Shown: one piece after another, positions 27,434 through 35,808 of the stretch
How positions within the stretch are numbered: the first letter of the stretch is position 1
Layout: each line of letters begins with the position of its first letter
Source of the DNA: JAJDFU01 sp964641965
Lineage (GTDB): Bacteria > Bacteroidota > Bacteroidia > Chitinophagales > Saprospiraceae
Reading direction: 5' to 3'
Assembly: GCA_964641965.1 (NCBI GenBank)
Contig: CAZXLD010000011.1
Location: forward strand, 39,141-103,140
Length of the DNA: 64,000 nucleotides
The notes under the pieces: model-generated
What the model saw: the letters and a program-made list of their open reading frames with translations, nothing else
What the model was told of the DNA's origin: nothing
The model's database searches: none
Made by a program: the position numbers and the translations under genes

Positions 27434-27729
27434 TGGTTAGGGTGAATGGTATTGCATTTTTCTGCTTGTCTATCGGGACAATCCAAGGGAGAAATCATTA
27501 CCGTAACCAGCCCTGTTCCAGTGCATCAAATGGGGACTACCTTAATCCATGAACATATCTTGGTCGATTTCATCGGTGCAGATCAAACCGGCTATCACCG
27601 ATGGGAGCCTGGATAACAATTGATAACGTAAACCGCGATCAGGCTTTGACACAACATGGGTTTAGTGATGCGGAGATCCAACAGCTGGCGGTTGAAAATC
27701 CCAAGGAAGCCTATCGGATTCGCATTTGA
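27434..27729 (+). pseudogene. Phosphotriesterase-family pseudogene (frameshift and large internal deletion)
   Basis: Three fragments are readable. A start and hydrophobic leader (MVRVNGIAFFCLSIG) is in one frame; then, shifted, comes the phosphotriesterase N-terminus EIITVTSPVPVHQMGTTL with the metal-binding IHEHI and ILVDF, ending at a TAA near 27615. After ~15 bases a second segment reads GFSDAEIQQLAVENPKEAY, the usual C-terminus of the family (F-S-x-x-E-I-x-x-L-x-x-x-N-P). The ~250 residues between, including the other metal ligands, are gone. It cannot make an active enzyme. The rest of the 27314-27916 gap holds no other gene. Confidence 0.8.
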
Positions 27730-27847
27730 TTGACAGAGTAGGAATTTCAAGAGGTTAACCCTTTTTTTCAAAATAAATTGCTGCCATCTCCCTTTTCTAC
27801 CTCTTTTTATATCAACTAAATGGCTAAAAAGACGTTTTTCCATTTTA

Positions 27848-27868
27848 TTTCTTACTATTAGAAAGTAA
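27848..27868. promoter_or_regulatory. Candidate operator motif, site C
   Basis: TTTCTTACTATTAGAAAGTAA, an imperfect inverted repeat, ~49 bases upstream of the ThuA gene at 27917. Shares CTTAC and TTAGAAAGT with the other sites. Confidence 0.45.
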
Positions 27869-27916
27869 TATTCAATGCCAATTCTGCCCTAATTTCTTAA
27901 TCTAACCGTATAAACC

Positions 27917-28834
27917 ATGTACCGATCTATCGCTTCACTAGCCCTATTACTTTTAATCTCTCTTTCTGCCCAAGCCCAGGTTGCTTCCCCAAAAACAAAT
28001 GTAGCAGAACCGGATTTCAAGATTGTACTCATTGCCGGACCTAATGACCATTGTCCTCACCAACGCGCCTGCCACAAATACATCCAGGACATGCAGGTGA
28101 TTCGAGACTGTTTGAACCAGTTGAAAGGGAAATTGAATGTAGCTGTGGATTTGTATGTCGCTGAGCGCCCCCCCGTCGGATCTTTGGATGATGTAGATGC
28201 CGTGGTTATCCATTCGGGAGCTGATGCTACCGAACACGAATGGCATGCCCTGTTTCCCCGCACAAACCAGGCTGAGGTGTACGAAAATCCCGACTACCAG
28301 GCCTTCCTGAAGGACTTCGACAAACAAATGGATCGAGGCATGGGACTGGTAGTTTTCCACTATTCTACAACAGTGGACCACCCCGAATCTATCAAGCGAT
28401 ATAAGAAATGGATCGGTGGTTATTACAATGAAGAGACCTCTGTTGTAGATGGCGACTTTTCGACTCCGGGCTCTACAGCCATTGAAACTGTTGCCTTCTC
28501 TACGCCCGATCACCCCATCCTACACGGTGTTAAGCCATGGACCTCCGAAGCCGAATATTACTATAAAATGGACCTGGTAAAAGGTAAAGGTGCCCCTACC
28601 CCTATTCTACAATCCGAACTGCCGGTAGACGATCCGCAAACCGAGGTGATCGCCTGGGCGCTGGAACGCCCCGATGGTGGCAGAGGACTTGGATTCACCG
28701 GTTGCCACAACCACAACAACATGTACCTTGACGATTTTCGAAAGTTTGTTTTGCAAGCTGTTTTGTGGACAGCAGGAGCAGACATTCCCGAAGAAGGCTT
28801 TTCCACCAAATTGACGAAACGATATTTTGAATGA
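27917..28834 (+). CDS. ThuA-like domain protein (secreted)
   Basis: 305 aa with a clear Sec signal peptide (cleavage after AQAQ). The ThuA-like fold begins FKIVLIAGPNDHCPHQRACH and continues with VDAVVIHSGADATEHEW, GLVVFHYSTT and, near the end, GRGLGFTGCHNH. This sequence type differs from the two ThuA proteins at 10.7-12.8 kb. It ends in an ATGA overlap with the PQQ dehydrogenase gene, so the two proteins are made together and probably act on the same periplasmic substrate. Confidence 0.8.
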   Translation: MYRSIASLALLLLISLSAQAQVASPKTNVAEPDFKIVLIAGPNDHCPHQRACHKYIQDMQVIRDCLNQLKGKLNVAVDLYVAERPPVGSLDDVDAVVIHSGADATEHEWHALFPRTNQAEVYENPDYQAFLKDFDKQMDRGMGLVVFHYSTTVDHPESIKRYKKWIGGYYNEETSVVDGDFSTPGSTAIETVAFSTPDHPILHGVKPWTSEAEYYYKMDLVKGKGAPTPILQSELPVDDPQTEVIAWALERPDGGRGLGFTGCHNHNNMYLDDFRKFVLQAVLWTAGADIPEEGFSTKLTKRYFE

Positions 28835-30984
28835 GTTTAAAAAGTATTTGTTGGGTTAGCGGATTGCTTGCCCTGCTAGTGGCTTGCTCTCCTAATGAAC
28901 CATCTGATTTACTCGGCGATTACAACTGGATATCGTACAACGGTGGCTCCAACAGCAACAAATATGTACCACTGGATCAGATCAACAAAAAGAATGTTGA
29001 CCAGCTAGAGGTTGCCTGGACGTATACCATGCGGCCAGATGAAAACCGAAGCGATATCAAGTGCAATCTATTGGCTATAGATGGTGTCATCTATGGCGTA
29101 ACAGGCTCCAAGAATTTAGTTGCCGTAGATGCTACGAATGGGGAGGAAATCTGGTATTTGGACATGCACCGAATCGATTCTCTAGGCAGACAGCCTTCCG
29201 CTCGGGGAATCGTGTACTGGGAAAAGGAAGATGATCGACGTCTATTTTATGTCTACGGTGGGTATTTGTATGCAGTTAATGCAGATAAAGGCACCCTGAT
29301 CGAGACTTTTGGGGATCAGGGCCGGGTATCTTATACCACTGGTATTTCTGACGATCCCAGACGATGGGTTCGACTGACTACACCCGGTCGGGTATACAAA
29401 GATCTATTGATCACGGGTTCATTTGTAAATGAGCAACTCCCCTCTGCGCCCGGCCATATACGGGCATTTAACACGATCACTGGTGCATTGGAATGGGTAT
29501 TCCATACGGTGCCCTTGCCAGGCGAATATGGTTATGAGACCTGGTCGGAAGACTCCTATCAGTTTATTGGCGGAGCGAATAATTGGGCCGGTATGAGCCT
29601 GGATGAAGAACGGGGTATCGTCTATGTACCTACCGGATCGCCCACCTACGACTTTTGGGGTGGCAATCGGATTGGGCAAAACCTGTTTGCCAATTCCCTC
29701 CTTGCCCTGAATGCCAACACCGGCGAAAGGATCTGGCATTACCAAATTATTCATCATGACCTCTGGGACCGCGATTTACCTTGTCCGCCCAACTTATTTA
29801 CCATTAAACAGAATGGGCAAGAGATCGATGCGGTAGCACAACCCACCAAGCACGGCTTTGTATACGTGTTCAATCGGGAGACCGGGGAACCTATTTTCGA
29901 GATCAACGAAATACCCGTACCTTCTTCTACTATGCCTGGAGAGTCGGCCTGGCCTACCCAACCTATCCCGGTAAAGCCGCCTCCCTTTACGCGTCAAGCC
30001 CTTACTCCAGACCAAATTACCGATATCTCGCCCGAGGCAACCGCCTTTGTAACCGAGCAACTCAAGAAATACAAGACCGCCTTTTTCACGCCCCCGGACA
30101 CGACTGGCGTTGTCGTCATTCCGGAGTTTGCCGGCGGAGCCTCCTGGGGTGGAGCAGCCGTAGATGAACCCACGGGAACTCTATTTGTAACCGCCAATGA
30201 GGTGACCGGCCTGAGCCTACTGATCAACCGAGAGGAAGAAATGAAAATGTTGGCGGCTGAAGGACAAGGACTCTATCAGATGCACTGTTCGAGCTGCCAT
30301 GCCACTTCACGCAAAGGAGGAGGTTACATCCCCTCCCTGTTAAACCTAGAAGAAAAATACAATCGAAGGGATATCCGAAGGATTATTTCCCGCGGAAAAG
30401 GGAAAATGCAGGCTATGGATTATATCCCGTGGGAAGACCAAAATGCCATTGCCGCCTTTCTTTTAAACCAGGAGTATGAACGGAGCGGTACGCATAGTGC
30501 CACTACTGGTACTACTTTTTCCAAAAAACGCCCAAGGACCTTTCTGAAATATAGCCAAGACGGCTATCCTGGTTTTGAAGACCAGGACGATTTTCCGGCC
30601 ATCAAGCCCCCATGGGCTACCTTGACGTCGTACAATATGAATACCGGGGATATGAACTGGCAGATCCCTTTAGGCGAAAATTTGGAGCTAAAAGAAATGG
30701 GTATTCCCAATTCCGGAGTGGACCACAGGGGTGGACCGGTAGTCACAGCGGGAGGCTTAATTTTCATTGCTGCTACGCGGGATAATAAAATGCGAGCATT
30801 TGATAAAGATACCGGGGCGGTGCTTTGGGAATATGACCTAGACGGACAAGGTGGTGCTACTGCCAGTGTTTACAGGCATAAAGGTATCCAGTATTTGCTT
30901 ATTCCGGTTACTGTGGGGGATCAGCCGGGTGTGGTTGGTAAGTATGTGGCTTTCACCTTGCCGGAATCCCTCCGAAAGGAATAG
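28831..30984 (+). CDS. PQQ-dependent dehydrogenase with embedded cytochrome c (quinoprotein)
   Basis: 717 aa lipoprotein (LLVACS lipobox). It has the eight-bladed quinoprotein propeller of the glucose/alcohol dehydrogenase type: WISYNGGSNSNKYVPLDQI, VAVDATNGEEIW, LLALNANTGERIWHYQ with IIHHDLWDRDLPCPP, KHGFVYVFNRETGEPIF, GGPVVTAGGLIFIAA and DGQGGATASVY. A mono-heme cytochrome c (CSSCH at 487-491) is inserted between propeller blades rather than fused at an end, as in several environmental glucose dehydrogenases. It should oxidise a sugar in the periplasm. Overlaps the upstream ThuA gene by 4 bases. Confidence 0.88.
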   Translation: MSLKSICWVSGLLALLVACSPNEPSDLLGDYNWISYNGGSNSNKYVPLDQINKKNVDQLEVAWTYTMRPDENRSDIKCNLLAIDGVIYGVTGSKNLVAVDATNGEEIWYLDMHRIDSLGRQPSARGIVYWEKEDDRRLFYVYGGYLYAVNADKGTLIETFGDQGRVSYTTGISDDPRRWVRLTTPGRVYKDLLITGSFVNEQLPSAPGHIRAFNTITGALEWVFHTVPLPGEYGYETWSEDSYQFIGGANNWAGMSLDEERGIVYVPTGSPTYDFWGGNRIGQNLFANSLLALNANTGERIWHYQIIHHDLWDRDLPCPPNLFTIKQNGQEIDAVAQPTKHGFVYVFNRETGEPIFEINEIPVPSSTMPGESAWPTQPIPVKPPPFTRQALTPDQITDISPEATAFVTEQLKKYKTAFFTPPDTTGVVVIPEFAGGASWGGAAVDEPTGTLFVTANEVTGLSLLINREEEMKMLAAEGQGLYQMHCSSCHATSRKGGGYIPSLLNLEEKYNRRDIRRIISRGKGKMQAMDYIPWEDQNAIAAFLLNQEYERSGTHSATTGTTFSKKRPRTFLKYSQDGYPGFEDQDDFPAIKPPWATLTSYNMNTGDMNWQIPLGENLELKEMGIPNSGVDHRGGPVVTAGGLIFIAATRDNKMRAFDKDTGAVLWEYDLDGQGGATASVYRHKGIQYLLIPVTVGDQPGVVGKYVAFTLPESLRKE

Positions 30985-31130
30985 AGTAAAGCCCCCTTTT
31001 CGCGAAGGCGATCACCCAACAGTCCTATGAGATTGCTCATCTTGATTGACATCTTTCTTAAAAGGATAAATCCATTTGGTTCTAAATGGTCGTTATGCTT
31101 AAAAATGGACTAAATAAATAAAAGAGAACA

Positions 31131-31155
31131 CTTACTAATTAAACTTTAGAAAGAT
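31131..31155. promoter_or_regulatory. Candidate operator motif, site D
   Basis: CTTACTAATTAA then TTAGAAAGATTATC, ~245 bases upstream of the ThuA-DUF1080 gene. Spacing between halves equals that of site A. Confidence 0.4.
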
Positions 31156-31397
31156 TATCTTATTTTGTCATTGTCTGGTCAGAAGGGGAACCATTTTGAT
31201 GGGTATCGAATTTTGTTAAGTGAAAAGGGAATACTCTACTTGTTTCCTTTTGTGTGTTGTTCCCTACCGTTCGTTCTAGCGGTTCGAGATCAGGTATATA
31301 TGTGTAAACAATGTGCTTTTTGATCCATACATTGTTCATTCGGCGACCACTTGTCAACCAAGTGGTCGCGTTTTAATTCCCTAATCCAACTCAACCT
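31156..31397 (+). promoter_or_regulatory. Long leader with an 11-bp terminator-like hairpin
   Basis: Non-coding stretch before the ThuA-DUF1080 gene. At 31343-31369 it has a perfect 11-bp stem (GCGACCACTTG / CAAGTGGTCGC, 5-base loop) followed at once by G and TTTT, only 24 bases before the start codon. If transcription starts near site D, the leader would be ~200 nt and this hairpin could act as an attenuator or as the end of a small RNA. The rest of the 30985-31397 gap has no gene. Confidence 0.5.
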
Positions 31398-33017
31398 ATG
31401 CAAAAGCCCATGCCCAACCCGATTCGAGTACATCCATTCCATCTAATTTTTTTCTTCATTATAATTCTTGGCATTACGATTAGCTCCTGCCAACAAAAAG
31501 ATGTTGCTGACCAGGAGGACAATGAAGCTCCAACCGTCGTTTTCGTAACGGGTGATGATGAATACCACTCCCGAGAAGTCATGCGGCCCTACGCCAAGAA
31601 ATTGGAAGAAGATTATGGATTCAAGGTGATCTATATCGCAGATGAATCCCCCGGAGCCGATGAAGATCCGGACCACGACCCCAAACCCACCGTTTTGAAG
31701 GATGCGGACAAGATCAAGGAGGCAGACCTAATGGTTGTTTTTATCCGCTTTCGAAATTGGGAACCCAACTCCTTAAAACTGTTCATGGATCACTTTGACT
31801 CCGGCAAGCCGGCTGTCGCCATTCGAACTACTACCCATGCATTTTGGAATGACAGGACCTTTTCTCCGGAGTATTTCGGAGGACATTACAAAACCCATAA
31901 TAACGAATTCATAGTCGGACAGATCAATCCGGCCTTTGCAGATCATCCAATGGCCAGGGGCGTCCGCAAAAAGTTCGGAGAAGGTGAAGGTCCCTATGTC
32001 TCGGTCCCGCTTTCGGAAGGAGCCACTCCAATCATGCTCTCTTATGGACACAATCGACCCAAAAGCGGTATTGGAAATGACCATTTTGACTCCCCACAAT
32101 ACCCGGTAGCCTGGGCATACAACCACAAAGAGGCCCGCCGCGCTATGATCACACTCGGCAGCGATAGGGTCAGTGACCACGATCTGGATTTTATGCAAGA
32201 CCTGTTCTACAATTCCATATTCTGGTCTCTGGGGTATGAGGTGCCGGAAAATGGAGTATTGGCGGCAGGCGATTCCTTCGAAATGGTCAAAGAAAGCAAC
32301 CCTTATGAACCGAAGGAACCCAACTTACCTTCGCCACCTTCGTTTGACTCCGAGGATGGAGAAGATGACTGGACGATGCTTTTTGACGGGCAGAACCTGG
32401 ATCAATGGAAGCACTGGGATATCTCTCTGCCTCCCTATGGAGTGCCGCTTGACAGGCGAGCCTATTCGGTAGGGCCAATTGATTATGCGCTTTCTCCTGC
32501 ACGTTGGGAGGTCAAGGATGGAGCCACTTTAGCTCGCGTGGGTTATGGCGACATCATTACCAAAGAGGCATACATTGACTATGAATTGCGGCTCGATTTT
32601 TTGATCCCGGAAGAGCCGGAATGGGTAACGGGTGAGTGGCGAGGCAATAGCGGCGTTTTCCTCAATGGTTCTTACGAAATAGCCATTTTGGATTCCCATG
32701 GCAAAGAAGCAACCAAACGATCCAATGGATCTATTTTTGGCCGCCACGCCCCTAAAGTGGAGGCGTCAAAACCTGCCGGAGCGTGGCAAACCCTGGAAGT
32801 TGCCTTGGAGCAGGGACGGGCTACTGTTAGATTGAATGGCCAATTGATCCATGATAATGTGAAACTGGGCGCACCCACCAAGAATGGGTTTCCAGCGCCT
32901 CAGTTTGGTCCGGACAGTTGGCAGGAGGAGGACGAAGTGGTCACCCAAGGGCCGATTCGACTACAGGCGGAAAGTTCCTACGTGCGCTTTGCCAATATTG
33001 CCATCCGTCCCCTGTAA
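31398..33017 (+). CDS. ThuA-DUF1080 fusion lipoprotein
   Basis: 539 aa; lipobox ISSC after a long hydrophobic leader. Residues ~45-280 are a ThuA-like domain (VVFVTGDDEYHSREVM, ADLMVVFIRFRNW, AVAIRTTTHAFW, RAMITLGSDRVSD); residues ~315-539 a DUF1080 jelly roll (WTMLFDGQNLDQW, YELRLDFLIP, NSGVFLNGSYEIAILDSHG, WQTLEVALEQGRATVRLNGQLIHDN, GPIRLQAE). The fusion links in one chain two families found separately at 9.8-12.8 kb, strong evidence that they work on the same or consecutive intermediates. Outer-membrane or periplasmic lipoprotein. Confidence 0.87.
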   Translation: MQKPMPNPIRVHPFHLIFFFIIILGITISSCQQKDVADQEDNEAPTVVFVTGDDEYHSREVMRPYAKKLEEDYGFKVIYIADESPGADEDPDHDPKPTVLKDADKIKEADLMVVFIRFRNWEPNSLKLFMDHFDSGKPAVAIRTTTHAFWNDRTFSPEYFGGHYKTHNNEFIVGQINPAFADHPMARGVRKKFGEGEGPYVSVPLSEGATPIMLSYGHNRPKSGIGNDHFDSPQYPVAWAYNHKEARRAMITLGSDRVSDHDLDFMQDLFYNSIFWSLGYEVPENGVLAAGDSFEMVKESNPYEPKEPNLPSPPSFDSEDGEDDWTMLFDGQNLDQWKHWDISLPPYGVPLDRRAYSVGPIDYALSPARWEVKDGATLARVGYGDIITKEAYIDYELRLDFLIPEEPEWVTGEWRGNSGVFLNGSYEIAILDSHGKEATKRSNGSIFGRHAPKVEASKPAGAWQTLEVALEQGRATVRLNGQLIHDNVKLGAPTKNGFPAPQFGPDSWQEEDEVVTQGPIRLQAESSYVRFANIAIRPL

Positions 33018-33028
33018 ACCTGGGTTTT

Positions 33029-34147
33029 ATGATCAAGCCGAAGTCCCCACTGGTTGTACTCCTGTTTTTTATGGTTGCAGGCGGCTTTGCCTGCAGCGAA
33101 ACTGCCACTTCTCCCGAAAGGAGCATGATCCGGCTGGAAAGTGGAACTTTTGATCCGGAAAAACCCACCCTTGTCTTTTTTGGAGGTGGAAATTGCCTGA
33201 ACAGTTGGGTAGGAACAGAATCATGGGAAAACGAAGAGACCCTTGGAGATGCCTGGTTCGAAAACGCGAATGTGTTTAGTTTCTATTACTACGAATTTGA
33301 CCAAGGGAGTACAGACACTACTTATTACAACTGTGCCAAAATAGTCGTAGATACCCTTAAAGTATTGGCGCCAAACTATAGTCAAAATATTCAAGCCTGT
33401 GGGTTCAGTACTGGAGGTACACCTGCACTGGACCTGGGTATCTACATCAATACCCTAGCGGCAGAAGTGCCTTATCAGGTGACACAAGTTACCTTAATGG
33501 ATTCACCCTGCTTTGACTACGCCGAGCGAATAAAGGCATACAATAAAAGTTCAAGTAAGAGTGACCCAAGGCTCATTATCAACTTGTTAGGTGCTCTAAG
33601 CAGTAAAGAGAATACCTATTCAAATGTGTTAAATGCCAGTATCGTAGATGGACATGACGAAGTTTTTTGGTGGTATGTGAATTCCCTCCAATTGACCAAT
33701 GCCAACACCTACAATAATGGACGGACTGCCGGAGCCTATTGGTCCATCCTGGGCGAGGGTAATAACCTTTCACTTGCAAACAGCCTTGCAGGCTATTCCT
33801 ACCTGATCGATTGGGAGGGAGATCTGGCAAATGGGTCGTTCACCTTAACAGACGATACAAATGGATTTACCCCTCTGCCAGCACCTTTTCAGCTAACCGA
33901 ACCGGAACTCGCAGAGAACAGAAAAAGTGTTTTACTGAGCTGCGAACCCAGCACCAATGCCGTCTCTTACCAGCTTTTTCTCGGCCCCGCAAAGGATAAA
34001 CTCGCGCCCTATGGAGAACAGACCATCTCCCCACCAAAGCAGTTCGTGAATCTTTCATCCAAAGAGATGTATTGGACGATTGTGGCAGCGAATGCAGATA
34101 GCATCACCATACATCCAGATCCCATCCAACTACGGGTTCCTGAATAA
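33029..34147 (+). CDS. Esterase-like alpha/beta-hydrolase lipoprotein
   Basis: 372 aa from the ATG at 33029; a longer frame opening at 32918 lies inside the preceding gene and is rejected. Leader MIKPKSPLVVLLFFMVAGG and lipobox GFAC. The core has an oxyanion-like PTLVFFGGGNCLNSW and a G-x-S-x-G elbow GFSTGG (Ser127), then VTLMDSPCFDY. The last ~80 residues form an Fn3-like beta domain (KSVLLSCEPSTNAVSYQLFLGP). Possibly a deacetylase for the glycan or a lactonase. I do not recognise a named family. 11 bases after the fusion gene, so same operon. Confidence 0.65.
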   Translation: MIKPKSPLVVLLFFMVAGGFACSETATSPERSMIRLESGTFDPEKPTLVFFGGGNCLNSWVGTESWENEETLGDAWFENANVFSFYYYEFDQGSTDTTYYNCAKIVVDTLKVLAPNYSQNIQACGFSTGGTPALDLGIYINTLAAEVPYQVTQVTLMDSPCFDYAERIKAYNKSSSKSDPRLIINLLGALSSKENTYSNVLNASIVDGHDEVFWWYVNSLQLTNANTYNNGRTAGAYWSILGEGNNLSLANSLAGYSYLIDWEGDLANGSFTLTDDTNGFTPLPAPFQLTEPELAENRKSVLLSCEPSTNAVSYQLFLGPAKDKLAPYGEQTISPPKQFVNLSSKEMYWTIVAANADSITIHPDPIQLRVPE

Positions 34148-34277
34148 GCACTTTCTGCTTATCCATCTACTGGCTCAAAGTAAAATTCGGGTTTCCGGAT
34201 TCGAAAAAGCCAGGGCCAGCAAATGGTTGATTCCATATTCGTAAGCCTTTTCCTTTTCGAACCAATATTCTCGATCT

Positions 34278-34303
34278 CTTTCTTATTAATCATTAGAAAG
34301 TAT
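34278..34303. promoter_or_regulatory. Candidate operator motif, site E (upstream of the PUL)
   Basis: CTTTCTTATTAATCATTAGAAAGTATAA, an inverted repeat with 8-base arms and a 7-base centre, ~63 bases upstream of the binding-protein gene that opens the SusCD operon. Confidence 0.45.
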
Positions 34304-34365
34304 AAGGGTTTTTATTACCTTCCTCCCTGAATACCAAACTAAATTTTGAACACAACACCTAGATT

Positions 34366-35781
34366 ATGAAAAAATACTACCCTAACCTTTTGATCCTATT
34401 GATTATTGGGTTAATGATTTCATCATCTTCGTGCCGGAAGGACTTTCTCACCGGCTTCCCGGATGTAGAGGTCATTAATGCACCTCCCACTTCCTCTCCC
34501 ATTCCGGACCAGTCTTTTCGCACCGGCTTTGGATCAGCTACGCTGAACCTGAGTGCGTATTTCTCAGATCCCGAAAATGATCCCTTAACCTTTCAAGTCC
34601 TTAATACGGATGAATCGGTCGTTACCCTGTCGGTCTCGGGTGCAACACTTAATATTGAGGAAGTAGGACCCGGTGTTACCGAAGTTACGATCACAGCAAG
34701 TGATCAAAATTCGGGTAACGTATCGGATCCGCAAGCTTTCAACATCATTGTTGAAGATCTTCCCCCATTGGAGTTCACCTTCCTGATGGACTTTGAAGAT
34801 GTGCCGGATGGGACTACCAACGATGATATTATGATACAAGGGGGTAGCCTGGCTTTTGAAGGCACGGATGCGACCACGGCTACGGTCAACGGAGGTGTTC
34901 TGGAATGGACTACTGAAGAATTTGGAGCTTTCACTCTCACCTTTGACGAACCATTAGACGTGTCAGCAAACTCAGAATTTGTCTTTGACTACGCCGATTT
35001 ATTTACGGAAAACGTGGTTTTAATTTTTGAAGATGCAGTTGGCAACTTTTCTGAAGTCTTTTTTCCAGATGCTGGGCTAACCTTGGAGCAAAACAACCCA
35101 AACTTCAACACTTTCTCTCTTCTGCTGGAAGATTATGCTGAAAATGAAGATGAAGGCACTACTGTCGATCTCACTCAACTTACCAGCATCTTTTTTGAAG
35201 CCTTTATTGACGGCGGGGATGGAACATTACAAACCTGGAAACTCGACAATTGGGGAATTGGACCCATGGAAGCATCTGCGCCGTTTGAAGTTTTCCTTGA
35301 TTTCGAATTTCCCGATGGCAATGCTGAAGATGTGATCGCCTATGATGACTTCACGGTCAGTTTTCAGGGTTCCGATGGGACTACAAATACTATCACTAAT
35401 GGCGTATTAGAGCAAGCTACTGATGAATTCGCTGCTATTGTTATTGATTTCAATGCGCCAGTCGACTTATCGGCCAATTCTGAGATGGTCTTTGATTATG
35501 CAGACCTCTGGGATGGAGAATTCTATTTCTTTTTTGAAGACGCCTCCGGCAATGTCAGCCAGGAGGTGGAGTTCCTAAACCTGGCTCTGGATTTCACATT
35601 TGACAACGTCAATTTTACCACGTTCGATCAGGGCTTTCAAATGTCCGACTTTGCGGATAATGAAGGTACTGTGGTGGACATGACCGCAATTACCTCCATT
35701 TATTTTGAGAAAGCTGCAGGTAATCCGGATGGGTCTACTGTCTGGAAACTCGACAACCTTGGCTTTGGCAAACGAGAATAA
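34366..35781 (+). CDS. Surface glycan-binding lipoprotein with duplicated jelly-roll-like domain
   Basis: 471 aa; lipobox SSSC at residue 23. Residues ~40-130 look cadherin/Ig-like (SAYFSDPENDPLTFQV, EVGPGVTEVTITASDQNSG). Two copies of a ~160-residue beta-rich module follow (from ~138 and ~309), each containing a G-V-L-E-x-x-T-x-E-F-x-A start, F-D-Y-A-D-L, F-E-D-A-x-G-N and a closing W-K-L-D-N-x-G-x-G. It lacks enzyme motifs. Being first in the SusCD operon, it is likely a surface binding protein that captures the glycan for SusC/D. Placement before rather than after susD is less usual. Confidence 0.7.
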   Translation: MKKYYPNLLILLIIGLMISSSSCRKDFLTGFPDVEVINAPPTSSPIPDQSFRTGFGSATLNLSAYFSDPENDPLTFQVLNTDESVVTLSVSGATLNIEEVGPGVTEVTITASDQNSGNVSDPQAFNIIVEDLPPLEFTFLMDFEDVPDGTTNDDIMIQGGSLAFEGTDATTATVNGGVLEWTTEEFGAFTLTFDEPLDVSANSEFVFDYADLFTENVVLIFEDAVGNFSEVFFPDAGLTLEQNNPNFNTFSLLLEDYAENEDEGTTVDLTQLTSIFFEAFIDGGDGTLQTWKLDNWGIGPMEASAPFEVFLDFEFPDGNAEDVIAYDDFTVSFQGSDGTTNTITNGVLEQATDEFAAIVIDFNAPVDLSANSEMVFDYADLWDGEFYFFFEDASGNVSQEVEFLNLALDFTFDNVNFTTFDQGFQMSDFADNEGTVVDMTAITSIYFEKAAGNPDGSTVWKLDNLGFGKRE

Positions 35782-35808
35782 GTTCGATCACACGTAAAAC
35801 CTAATAAC

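Noticed and set aside
32918..33028. N-terminal extension of the esterase-like lipoprotein
   Set aside because: It lies inside the ThuA-DUF1080 gene and would hide the clear signal peptide that begins at 33029.
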